Below, one piece after another: positions 26,961-35,669 of a stretch of 64,000 nucleotides of DNA. The stretch is from Acinetobacter marinus (GTDB taxonomy: Bacteria; Pseudomonadota; Gammaproteobacteria; Pseudomonadales; Moraxellaceae). Position numbers and translations under genes: made by a program. Below the pieces are notes generated by a model. The model was not told where the DNA came from, did not search any database, and saw only the letters and a program-made list of their open reading frames with translations. The stretch covers positions 310,001 through 374,000 of the forward strand of contig NZ_FMYK01000001.1 of assembly GCF_900096915.1 (NCBI RefSeq). The letters are read 5' to 3'. Position 1 is the stretch's first letter. Each line of letters starts with the position of its first letter.

Positions 26961-28709
26961 ATGACGGTGAAACTGGAAAAGCTGTTCCAAGAGTCTGTTA
27001 CTTTAAATATTAAGCAACTGACCTATATTACAAATTTTAAAACAGATACCCAAAAATGGGCATCCAATCTATTACAGCTTGATCTTGGCGAAGCTGCCAA
27101 ACAAGTCTTTGTCACTTTGCTTGAACTGCGTGGATTAAACTGTAGTGACCTCTCCCGCTGGAAAATTTTGCAAAATATCGAACCCGATCTGCAACATTTG
27201 TTATTGTCGCTCGAGCACCATTATCTCAATAATGCCATGATCGATACCTTGCGAGATCAGCAAATTGCCGATTTGGTGTTAGAGATTAAATGCCAGCACG
27301 CTTTACTCTATCGAGATATGGCAAAGCGTGTGCAATATCAGCTTGAAAATCATAAGTTTTCGATTTTTGAACTGTCCCGTAAGAAAAAACTCACTATTCT
27401 GCGAACCTATTGCGCTTATGCAGTGATCAAGTTATTAACCGATCTACTATATTCATTACAGTTGATTTACTTTAATGAGCCGAAATATTTTTGGCATACC
27501 GCCTACGATATTCTGTGGATGGCGCGTGCCTTTCGTTTTGATCAAGACAAAATTGATGTGCATCTGGAAAAATATCAGACCCGCCAAGAACATATCGAAA
27601 ATGCATTTATCGAACTGGTTCTGCTTAGCCTCTTGAATAACTATAAGTTACGCCAAGAAGATTTAAAAAACCTAAAATCCTGCTTGGGCTATTGGTTGCA
27701 TATGGTCAGATTGCACAATGAGCCAAAACCTGATTATAAATTTTGCTGTCAATTGTTTGAAGATCGTCCGCCTACAACGGTTTTAGGCAAAGCAGCGAAT
27801 CAAAAAGATACATTGTATATCGAAACGGCGGAATTGCTCAGCTATATCGAATCAACCATGCAGCCGAATGCCCGTTATTTCTCCAAGGAAGAACAACAGC
27901 ATCTCAACATCGTCATTAAAAGCCATTTATTAACCACGTTGAGTCAAAGCGGCGAACGGAAAAATACCCGTTTTTCTGATGAAGGTGATGTTGATGTGGC
28001 ATTGGGCATTAGTTCTGCGCATTATTTTTTATCAGGTGCCAAGCATTTTAAAGAAACCTTATTACGTGAAACTGACTTAAGTTTACGCAATAGCGCCCAA
28101 AGTATTTCAGATTTGGCATCCGATCCAGAGCTTCAGCTTTCTACTAAAAACTATGAGCAACGCTATAACGCTGAAATTACCAAAATCTATCAGCCACATA
28201 TCGTCAACCGCAGTAGCTCAGGCTTTTGTTTAAGTTGGCATGAAACCCTACCAAAGCATCTGCGTACGGGTGATTTTATCTTATTACGTGAAAAAGAAGA
28301 TGAGCCGTGGGCTGGTGCACTGATTCGCTGGCTGAAAAGCACCAATCAACAGAGTGTGGAATTTGGTGTGGAATTAGTGGTGCGTAAAATGGCGCCAGTA
28401 GCTGTATCGCTGGCAAAACAAACCACAGACACAATCTACCATCCAACATTGTTGGTGCGAGATGAGCAACAAAACTTCTCGCTAATCTTACCGAGTCCGC
28501 AAATTTTTCATGAAAATCAAAACCTAAGCCTACGATTTGGTACAATTGAGCTACGTATTTTTTTAACACAGAGCATTAGTCTAGTGCAAAGCTGTGCACG
28601 ATTTGAATTCGACTTACTCGAGCAATCTAAACTCAGCTTACTGAGCGACTTTTTTGATGCACAAGTGAATAGTATAGACACACAGGATTTGTGGGAAGCC
28701 CTGAAATGA
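26961..28709 (+). CDS. Large protein with C-terminal PilZ-like domain
   Basis: A 582-residue soluble protein. Residues 1-390 are helical with no recognised domain. Around residues 395-500 a beta-rich segment contains 'NRSSSGFCL', matching the (D/N)xSxxG half of the PilZ c-di-GMP motif, followed by strands as in PilZ ('GDFILLREKE', 'VEFGVELVV'); the RxxxR half is not seen, so c-di-GMP binding may be lost. ATG 26961 is chosen because an AGGGGG lies six bases upstream; an in-frame ATG at 26943 lacks a site. Its last bases overlap the ATG of the FimX-like gene (ATGA), which implies stoichiometric expression and probably a shared job. The function of the long N-terminal region is unknown. Confidence 0.7.
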   Translation: MTVKLEKLFQESVTLNIKQLTYITNFKTDTQKWASNLLQLDLGEAAKQVFVTLLELRGLNCSDLSRWKILQNIEPDLQHLLLSLEHHYLNNAMIDTLRDQQIADLVLEIKCQHALLYRDMAKRVQYQLENHKFSIFELSRKKKLTILRTYCAYAVIKLLTDLLYSLQLIYFNEPKYFWHTAYDILWMARAFRFDQDKIDVHLEKYQTRQEHIENAFIELVLLSLLNNYKLRQEDLKNLKSCLGYWLHMVRLHNEPKPDYKFCCQLFEDRPPTTVLGKAANQKDTLYIETAELLSYIESTMQPNARYFSKEEQQHLNIVIKSHLLTTLSQSGERKNTRFSDEGDVDVALGISSAHYFLSGAKHFKETLLRETDLSLRNSAQSISDLASDPELQLSTKNYEQRYNAEITKIYQPHIVNRSSSGFCLSWHETLPKHLRTGDFILLREKEDEPWAGALIRWLKSTNQQSVEFGVELVVRKMAPVAVSLAKQTTDTIYHPTLLVRDEQQNFSLILPSPQIFHENQNLSLRFGTIELRIFLTQSISLVQSCARFEFDLLEQSKLSLLSDFFDAQVNSIDTQDLWEALK

Positions 28710-30904
28710 AGTTACTTTCAAAAGACAAACAGTCTCAAGCACAAGTGATCCGTTTTTTGATGATTGATAGTCAACAAAATACTTTAAATGTGATTCAGCA
28801 AGGCTTAAATGCTAGGTTTTCCGCACATGGCAAATTATTGGATGACCTTGCCAGTTTTGAAAAAATGTTAAATCTGAATTGGGATGTGATTCTTTATCAG
28901 AATGCCTATGACTTTGACTTCGATCGTGCACTGGAATTTATTGAATCAAAAGGTAAAACTATTCCTGTGATTCTATTGTCAGATGATATTCAAAATCAGC
29001 CGAACGAATTAAATAAAGCCTATCAAAAAGGCATTTTTGATATTGTTAATCCGCAAGATTTACAACAGTTGACTGTAAGTTTGGCACGTGCCACTACCTA
29101 TTCACGATTGGTGCGCAAAGAGTTACAGCTCACACAAGAGATTGATCAACTCCAACAACAAACGCAAAACTTAGTGGAAACCACAGAATATGCTGTGGCG
29201 ACCTTTCAAGAAGGTGTCCATGTTTCCGCCAATGCACAATATGCCGAGCTTTTTGCAGTAAACGACGCAGATAGTCTGATTGGTTTGCCCTTATTAGATA
29301 TCTTACAACCACAAGATCAACAGAGTTTTAAACAAAGCTATAAAAAGCTCAGTCGTGGCGATTTTAGCAATTCGAGTTTTAGCATTCTCAGTCAAAACCC
29401 AAAAGCACAGCAAAAGCAACTGAATCTACAATTTTCAGAAAGTAATTTTGATGATGAGCCTGCATTACAGTTGGTGATTGTCACTGACAGTAACACAGCA
29501 AATATCACATCGAATGACAGTGCTTTTGCAGGGCTTGATGATGTGGTGCAACTTTGTCAGCAAGCGCTTAGCAGTCAAAATGCATCTGCGCTGGTCATGT
29601 TTAAAATCAATGGCGTTGATCCTGCGCAATTCAAAACACATTGGAATAGCACCACGTTATTTTTCCAAGCACTACAAACACAGCTCAGCCAACTCGCACA
29701 AAAACATGCCGCCCAAAGCACTGTATTGCGCATTGCTGAGCAGAGTTTTGTCACTGTCATTAGCGCAAGCTCCGCCGCAACATTAAAAAATGCGCTTAAG
29801 GCACTAGCACAAGCATTACCAAGCCAAATTACCGTGGGCTCACAGACTTTTCCTGTGCAATTGGCTGTAGGTTTTCAAAACCTGTCTGCGCAACACGATG
29901 TCAGCCAAATCGAACAACTGCTCGAATCTGCTTATCAACACCATTATAATCCTGCGCTCGATATGACGCTGAGCCTTGATTCTAGTGATGAGCGCTCAGT
30001 AGATGATGCGCCTAGCTTGAGCCTAAGCACGGACAACTCTGCCCCATTATCAGTATCATTAGGTGAATCTGAACCTGCGCAAGGTTTAACTTTTGAGCCC
30101 TCTGATAATACAAGCACTTCGACTGTGATCGACAGCACCAACGATGCCACCTTGGATGAAACTGAAAAGTCTTTGGTTGCACAAATCGAGAATAATTCGA
30201 TTGCACTACACTTTCAGCAACTCTATGACAAAGAAGATATTGATGCGCATGTGTTTGAAGTGACTGCCAGCTTTGAATATGAGCAAAAAAACATTGCCTT
30301 TTCTCAGTTCGATGCCTTAAAACGCAATCCATCACTTGCCGCTCGGGTTGATCGTTGGATATTGATCGAAGCCTCAAAACGCTTGCATCAATTCATTCAA
30401 AAATGTCCAAAAGCCCGTATTTTGGTAAACATTCATGCCAGCAGTTTGCAAGACGCAACCATTCAAGCCTTACTTGGCAAACTGGTCAATCTGATTAACT
30501 CGAAATATGCAAAACCATTGATTTTACAGTTCAATGAAGCAGATATTTTGATGAATCGTGATCGCAATACCCAAGTGCTTAAATCGATTCAAGAACAAGG
30601 CTTGGATGTGGCAATCGCAGAATTCGGTGATTCGATTTATAGTGTGCATCTATTGCAACAGCTAAAATTGGCGTTTGCCAAACTTACGCAAAACTTTAGC
30701 CTACAGTTGCAAAGTGATGAAGGCATGGTTGAATTACAAGAGAAAATCGATCAGTTCCGTGAGCATGACAATAATATCAAATTCTTGATCAGTCACTTAG
30801 ATGATATGACCGCATTTGCCAATGCATGGACTGTCGATGTACGCTATCTACAAGGTAATTATTATCAACCGAAGCAAAACGAATTTGTGAACAGTGCCAG
30901 CTAA
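28706..30904 (+). CDS. FimX-like degenerate GGDEF/EAL regulator
   Basis: A 732-residue cytoplasmic protein with the FimX layout: receiver-like domain (about 1-130) without a convincing phosphoacceptor set, a coiled coil (140-165), a PAS-like domain (165-280), a GGDEF-like domain without GGDEF (290-430), an acidic Ser-rich linker (430-490) and an EAL-like domain (490-732). In the last, EAL is replaced by 'EVTAS' near residue 517 and the usual DDFG by 'AEFG', while Asn in 'ILVNIHAS' and 'LQGNYYQP' remain, so it should bind rather than cleave c-di-GMP. FimX of Pseudomonas controls type IV pilus assembly; that role here is inference. It overlaps the PilZ-like gene by four bases. Confidence 0.75.
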   Translation: MKLLSKDKQSQAQVIRFLMIDSQQNTLNVIQQGLNARFSAHGKLLDDLASFEKMLNLNWDVILYQNAYDFDFDRALEFIESKGKTIPVILLSDDIQNQPNELNKAYQKGIFDIVNPQDLQQLTVSLARATTYSRLVRKELQLTQEIDQLQQQTQNLVETTEYAVATFQEGVHVSANAQYAELFAVNDADSLIGLPLLDILQPQDQQSFKQSYKKLSRGDFSNSSFSILSQNPKAQQKQLNLQFSESNFDDEPALQLVIVTDSNTANITSNDSAFAGLDDVVQLCQQALSSQNASALVMFKINGVDPAQFKTHWNSTTLFFQALQTQLSQLAQKHAAQSTVLRIAEQSFVTVISASSAATLKNALKALAQALPSQITVGSQTFPVQLAVGFQNLSAQHDVSQIEQLLESAYQHHYNPALDMTLSLDSSDERSVDDAPSLSLSTDNSAPLSVSLGESEPAQGLTFEPSDNTSTSTVIDSTNDATLDETEKSLVAQIENNSIALHFQQLYDKEDIDAHVFEVTASFEYEQKNIAFSQFDALKRNPSLAARVDRWILIEASKRLHQFIQKCPKARILVNIHASSLQDATIQALLGKLVNLINSKYAKPLILQFNEADILMNRDRNTQVLKSIQEQGLDVAIAEFGDSIYSVHLLQQLKLAFAKLTQNFSLQLQSDEGMVELQEKIDQFREHDNNIKFLISHLDDMTAFANAWTVDVRYLQGNYYQPKQNEFVNSAS

Positions 30905-30985
30905 GCTCGCACTATTCCGCTTCTTGCTTCATTTTTACCAATTCAAAATGCTTGAGTAGATTGATCCAACGCAAGCATCACACAT

Positions 30986-31018
30986 AAAAAATGGGCTGTG
31001 AAGACACAGCCCATTTTT
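30986..31018. terminator. Bidirectional terminator between fimX-like gene and rpmE
   Basis: AAAAATGGGCTGTG pairs perfectly with CACAGCCCATTTTT around a four-base loop, with T runs on both strands, between two convergent genes. Confidence 0.88.
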
Positions 31019-31061
31019 CTTTTGTCGTTTACGATCATTTCGATTGATCGCAAGCCTCAGC

Positions 31062-31286
31062 TTAACGCTTGATGCTACGAGACATACCCGCAAAACGTTG
31101 CTTGAATTTGTCAATACGACCACCAGTGTCTACAGATTTTTGTTTACCTGTATAGAATGGGTGGCACGCAGAACAAACGTCAAGATAAAGAGAATCTTTA
31201 CCCAATGCAGAACGTGTTTCAATGACGTTACCGCAAGAGCAAGTTGCTGTTAATGTTTCGTATTTTGGGTGAATATCGGCACGCAT
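31062..31286 (-). CDS. rpmE: 50S ribosomal protein L31 (zinc-binding type)
   Basis: A 74-residue ribosomal protein beginning MRADIHPKYE. Four zinc ligands are present: Cys16 and Cys18 in 'TCSCG', Cys38 and Cys41 in 'VCSACHPF', so this is the C+ (RpmE, not YkgM) type. The ATG at 31286 is set by an AGGAG nine bases upstream; the frame stays open for 31 codons further but those are leader. It is a monocistronic gene with a long untranslated leader. Confidence 0.96.
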   Translation of the reverse strand: MRADIHPKYETLTATCSCGNVIETRSALGKDSLYLDVCSACHPFYTGKQKSVDTGGRIDKFKQRFAGMSRSIKR

Positions 31287-31500
31287 GGTCGATGACTCCT
31301 GAGTGAGAAAGGTTTTGCTATTCTCGCTATCAACCACTCTCAAAATCGACTGCAATATCAACATTTGAGGAAAAGGCAACTTTAATGCTTTTTTTTTGAA
31401 AAGCTAAAATGATGCAGATTGACACGAAAATAGACCATTTCTTTTGGCCCACCGAGACCCACAAGGTCAGAGCTAAGCACAACAAGTGGGCGCTATTATA
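31287..31500 (-). promoter_or_regulatory. rpmE promoter and long 5' leader
   Basis: On the minus strand a consensus TATAAT (31495-31500 in plus coordinates) has only a weak -35 (TGGTAT at 17 bases). From there to the rpmE ATG is about 200 bases with no gene. Leaders of this length in ribosomal protein genes often bind the protein product; L31 leaders are known in several groups, but no structure could be confirmed by eye. Confidence 0.45.
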
Positions 31501-31562
31501 CAGTGATTTTGAAGTAAATACCAGCGATTCAATACCAGTCACCCACCTCGCATTATCGGCAA

Positions 31563-32546
31563 TTACTGATCAGAGGTATCGAGGTTTTGCTTTGCCCATT
31601 TGGCGGCAATCACCCCACAAACCATCAGCTGAATTTGATGGAAAATCATGATCGGTAATACCAACATACCCATCGGCTGTCCGATAAATAAAATTTGTGC
31701 CATCGGTACGCCACTTGCCAAAGTTTTTTTCGAACCACAGAAAAAGATGGTGATCTGATCTGGACGATTAAAGCCGAGCCATTTTGGGATATAGAATGCA
31801 AGCAACATGATGATGGTGAGTAGTACCGAACAGGCAACAATTAAATAAAATAATGTCGCCGCATCCAACTGCTGCCACAACCCAGCAATCACCGCACTAC
31901 TAAACGCACCATAGACCACCATCAAAATACTGCCCTGATCAAAGGCTTTGACCAACTTCGGCACTTTGACCATGTAGGGGTAAATCCATGTACGAAGCAG
32001 TTGCCCCAAGACAAATGGTACTAACAGCAACGCCACAATTTTGATAATCGCACTGCTCGGATCATAGGCATGCTCAGACTGCCCCAGAATAAAAAAACTG
32101 ACCAAAATCGGCGTAATAAACATACCGATAATATTGGAAAATGAGGCGCTACAGACCGCACCTGCGACATTACCACCAGCGACAGAGGTAAAGGCTATCG
32201 AAGATTGCACCGTAGAAGGCAAGAAACATAAAAATAAAAAGCCCAAATACAGCGCATCACCGAGCATCGGTTGCAAAATCGGCTTTGCTAGCAAGCCGAG
32301 CAATGGAAACACGATAAAAGTAAAAGCAAAGACCAAACTGTGCAAACGCCAGTGCATCATGCCCTGAATCACGGCTTCTCGAGAGAGCTTTGCCCCATGT
32401 AGAAAAAATAAAATGGCGATTGCAATCGTGGTCAGTGTATTAAAGCCTTCTGCCCACTGCCCTGAAATCGGGAAAAAACTGGCAAGTAAAACCATCAGAA
32501 CCAGTAATATCGTGAAACGATCCACCGCAAAATATTTAAGTGCCAT
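31563..32546 (-). CDS. SBF-like (bile acid:sodium symporter superfamily) transporter
   Basis: A 327-residue inner-membrane protein with about nine to ten hydrophobic segments, belonging to the SBF-like branch typified by E. coli YfeH. Visible signatures are 'FFLHGAKLSREAVIQGM', 'FLPSTVQSSIAFTSVAGGNVAGAVCSA' (core 'FTSVAGGN') and 'FFCGSKKTLASGVPMA'. It should be a sodium-coupled importer of an organic anion; the substrate is not predictable. ATG 32546 gives the family N-terminus; an in-frame upstream ATG at 32579 adds eleven residues. It is apparently transcribed alone. Confidence 0.85.
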   Translation of the reverse strand: MALKYFAVDRFTILLVLMVLLASFFPISGQWAEGFNTLTTIAIAILFFLHGAKLSREAVIQGMMHWRLHSLVFAFTFIVFPLLGLLAKPILQPMLGDALYLGFLFLCFLPSTVQSSIAFTSVAGGNVAGAVCSASFSNIIGMFITPILVSFFILGQSEHAYDPSSAIIKIVALLLVPFVLGQLLRTWIYPYMVKVPKLVKAFDQGSILMVVYGAFSSAVIAGLWQQLDAATLFYLIVACSVLLTIIMLLAFYIPKWLGFNRPDQITIFFCGSKKTLASGVPMAQILFIGQPMGMLVLPIMIFHQIQLMVCGVIAAKWAKQNLDTSDQ

Positions 32547-32580
32547 TATTTTCAACTTCTTCGATTGATAGAAAAACAAA

Positions 32581-32609
32581 AACTCGGCGTTGATGATATA
32601 CGCCGAGTT
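32581..32609 (-). terminator. Terminator after gloA
   Basis: AACTCGGCGT / ACGCCGAGTT forms a perfect 10-base-pair stem, followed on the minus strand by TTTGTTTTT. It ends the ampG-gloA transcript about 85 bases past gloA. Confidence 0.8.
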
Positions 32610-32695
32610 GGAAAAATCAAGTCAATTCCTACACTTGTGACAATCATCACATCATTTACAACAGCGAAATCTGTAATGAAGTTTAAACCATACTG

Positions 32696-33097
32696 TTAGT
32701 TATTGCGTGCGTTCTGATCTTGTTGAATCAATTCCACTTTATAGCCATCGGGATCTTCAACAAATGCGATCACAGTCACGCCACCTTTCATTGGGCCTGC
32801 TTCACGCACCACATTGCCACCACGTGCTTTGATCTGTTCACAGGCTTGATACGCATCTTCAACACCGATCGCAATATGTCCATAGCCGTCACCCAAGTCA
32901 TAGCTTGAGGTATCCCAATTATACGTCAGCTCAAGCACGGTATGATCGGATTCGTCGCCATAACCGACAAATGCAAGGGTAAAGCGCCCTTCTTCATAGT
33001 CTCGTTGACGCAACAACTTCATGCCGAGCACTTCGGTATAAAACTGCAAAGACTTGTCCAAATTGCCGACTCGTAACATGGTATGCAACATACGCAT
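32696..33097 (-). CDS. gloA: Lactoylglutathione lyase (glyoxalase I)
   Basis: Converts the methylglyoxal-glutathione hemithioacetal to S-lactoylglutathione. With the ATG at 33097 the protein has 133 residues and all four metal ligands sit at the same numbers as in the E. coli nickel enzyme: His5, Glu56, His74 and Glu122. The VOC fold motifs 'RVGNLDKSLQFY' and 'DPDGYKVELIQ' are present. An in-frame start at 33157 would overlap ampG and disturb the numbering. It follows ampG by 28 bases and is probably co-transcribed. Confidence 0.96.
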   Translation of the reverse strand: MRMLHTMLRVGNLDKSLQFYTEVLGMKLLRQRDYEEGRFTLAFVGYGDESDHTVLELTYNWDTSSYDLGDGYGHIAIGVEDAYQACEQIKARGGNVVREAGPMKGGVTVIAFVEDPDGYKVELIQQDQNARNN

Positions 33098-33125
33098 CGT
33101 ATTTTCCTCACGATTGGGTGGTTGG

Positions 33126-35396
33126 TTAATGGGAGTTTTCAGTCTGTTGGCGTTCATGTGCTTTTAGCAATTTTGCCACCCAGACCACAAGAATTAAGAT
33201 CGGAATACCAATCAAAGTGGTCATCAAAAAGAAGTTTGGATAACCAATATTGGTCACGATCGTGCCAGAATAGCCACCAATGATTTTCGGCGTCAAGGTC
33301 ATGAGTGAGCTAAAGATCGCATATTGAACAGCGGTAAAGGACACGCTGGTCAAACTCGATAAAAATGCGATAAATGCTGCACCAGCTAAGCCCGATGCCA
33401 GATTGTCCATCACGATCGCCATGTACAGCCAAAACTTACTATATTCCTTCACCACTTTACCCGAAACCACTTGTGTCGCTTGCGAGTCGTCGATCATTGG
33501 TAACGGATCAATCAAGTTATTCAGTTGATAATCTTTTGCAGGATCAAAGGTTAAGGTCGAATCTTGTACCTCATAACCCTTCTGCGTTTTAAATTGCTGA
33601 TCAGCATTCAACTGATATGTCGCCATCAATGATTTTGCCGATGCCTTAGCAAGGGTATCACTTGGAATCGCAACGGTGAAATTGCCATGCTGATCTACGT
33701 TGGCATCAAAAGACTCACCGTCAAGCTGAATCTGTACCACATTATTTTGCGCAATTTCATCGGTCGTCAGACCCAAGACCTGACCTTCAACCACCACACT
33801 TTGGTCACGCTCTTTGACCTCTAAATAGCCATCACGTGTTAGCGGTAACAATTGAATTTGTACCCGATTTAATGCATCTGCATACGTTGAATCTGTTGCT
33901 TTAGAATCCATTACTTTTGAAGCAATTGCTTGTGAATCACTGACCAAGTAAGGCATTGCACGCTCGACCTGTACACCCTGTTTGCTGTCATCGCCATTTT
34001 GATAAGCAACTTTGGTGACGATTTGTCGATCCTGTGCCAGCACGGCAGTTGGAATCGCCACTTTCCAAAAACCGACTTCGTCGGTATTCGCAGTATAATG
34101 TTGTCCAGCAACATCGACACTGACCTGTGAAGTTGGCGCACCTGATTTGACCAGTGCGATAAAAATCAAATTGGTACTGCTGGCTAAGATTGCCCCGATA
34201 AACATCACTTTCATGATATTAAATCGCTGTGAAAGTAAGCCACCCAAAAAGCCACCAATCAAGGTGAAAATGACACCGTAAATTTTCACAGCTTCGGCGA
34301 TTTGCTCTTTGCTAAAGTTCATGTCTTGATAAAAGACATTAGAAATCACACCTGCGACGATATCTGAAATACGGAAAAAACCAATCAACAACAGCAACAC
34401 TAAAGCAAGTTTTAATCCATAACGCTTAAAGAAATCGGCAAATGGTGCAACCCACGTTTCTTTTGCCATCTGACGATTAACTGCACCGAGTTGCACAAGA
34501 AAATAACCTATGGTAAATGCAATCAAAAATGAACCAATAAATCGTATGGCCGCTAAAAGAAAAGACAAAAATGGATCATCTACCGTAATCATTGCCAAAG
34601 CTTTACCAATATAAATAAATCCGATGACCAAACCAATGACAGCACAGAAAAATACAAAAACTAAGCGTAAATAATCTGATTTTTTATAACTTTTATAAAC
34701 TCGTTCAACTTTTGGCTCACCAACGGTCAAAGTCGTGATCACACCAATGATCATCACTGCAGCCATGATCCAGTAGGTTTTTTGCCACGCTTCGTAGATA
34801 TAATTACCTTTCGCTGTGCCATAGGCTGCGGCGATAAATAGCGCCCCTGCACCCGCAATAATCATCCCGATGCGATAACCAGCGTTGTAGGTCGACGCCA
34901 GTACCGTTTGCATTTCCGTTGGCGCAAGCTCGATACGATAGGCATCAATCACAATATCTTGTGTGGCTGAGGCGAAACCAAGCAATACCGCACCGATCGC
35001 CATCTGAATCAGCTGTGATGATCCCATGGCAGGATTCGACATTGCCATGATAAAAATCGCCACCATGATCAGACATTGTGCAATTAACAGCCACGCCCGA
35101 CGTCGCCCTAAAGTCTTGGTCAGAAATGGGACAGGAATTTCATCGATCAGCGGTGCCCAGACGAATTTAAAAGAATAGCCTAGTGCCGCCCAGCTGAACA
35201 TAGTCACTGCACTTTTCTCGATGCCCGCTTCACCAAGCCATAGCGATAAGCTGGAAAAAATCAGTAGAATTGGTATCCCCGCCGAGAAGCCCAAAAACAG
35301 CATAATGATCGCTCGACGATCCAAAAACGCATGAAAGGCACTGCCCCAATTTTTCTGAATCTTTTCATTTGTTTCCGCTTGATTTGCATTCGCCAT
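33126..35396 (-). CDS. ampG: AmpG-like muropeptide permease with large periplasmic Ig-like insertion
   Basis: An MFS protein of 756 residues, far longer than E. coli AmpG (491). Residues 25-415 and 650-756 carry the AmpG permease: 'FSAGIPILLIFSSLSLWL', 'TLGRRRAWLLIAQ' and 'GFASATQDIVIDAYRIE' are typical and suggest import of GlcNAc-anhydroMurNAc muropeptides for cell-wall recycling. Between the predicted ninth and tenth membrane segments lies an insertion of about 230 residues (418-650) where E. coli has a short loop. It holds two similar units, one with 'GQHYTANTDEVGFWKVAIP' and one with 'GESFDANVDQHGNFTVAIP', resembling bacterial Ig-like adhesin repeats. By MFS topology this loop faces the periplasm. 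ATG 35396 has GGGAAAG upstream. No ampC-ampR pair is nearby; gloA follows. Confidence 0.85.
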   Translation of the reverse strand: MANANQAETNEKIQKNWGSAFHAFLDRRAIIMLFLGFSAGIPILLIFSSLSLWLGEAGIEKSAVTMFSWAALGYSFKFVWAPLIDEIPVPFLTKTLGRRRAWLLIAQCLIMVAIFIMAMSNPAMGSSQLIQMAIGAVLLGFASATQDIVIDAYRIELAPTEMQTVLASTYNAGYRIGMIIAGAGALFIAAAYGTAKGNYIYEAWQKTYWIMAAVMIIGVITTLTVGEPKVERVYKSYKKSDYLRLVFVFFCAVIGLVIGFIYIGKALAMITVDDPFLSFLLAAIRFIGSFLIAFTIGYFLVQLGAVNRQMAKETWVAPFADFFKRYGLKLALVLLLLIGFFRISDIVAGVISNVFYQDMNFSKEQIAEAVKIYGVIFTLIGGFLGGLLSQRFNIMKVMFIGAILASSTNLIFIALVKSGAPTSQVSVDVAGQHYTANTDEVGFWKVAIPTAVLAQDRQIVTKVAYQNGDDSKQGVQVERAMPYLVSDSQAIASKVMDSKATDSTYADALNRVQIQLLPLTRDGYLEVKERDQSVVVEGQVLGLTTDEIAQNNVVQIQLDGESFDANVDQHGNFTVAIPSDTLAKASAKSLMATYQLNADQQFKTQKGYEVQDSTLTFDPAKDYQLNNLIDPLPMIDDSQATQVVSGKVVKEYSKFWLYMAIVMDNLASGLAGAAFIAFLSSLTSVSFTAVQYAIFSSLMTLTPKIIGGYSGTIVTNIGYPNFFLMTTLIGIPILILVVWVAKLLKAHERQQTENSH

Positions 35397-35669
35397 CAAT
35401 CATTCTTTCCCGCAATCATTGTTGTTAAACCCGTGTCAGGTCATGTTAACACGTTCATTTCGCACATTTTGTCACAAATGAACATTAAGGCTTTATTGTT
35501 GATTTTGAAGACCTTTTTAGTGCATAAAATCAACACGCTCGGCTAAATCAATCATGTTTTATCCAACTCAGCGCTTGACGCCGATTAATCTTAGATTTTC
35601 ACTTGAATTAAAGCAATAAAACTGTCACTTTAATAGCTAAAGTAATACTCAATCTCTATGGATTAAATT

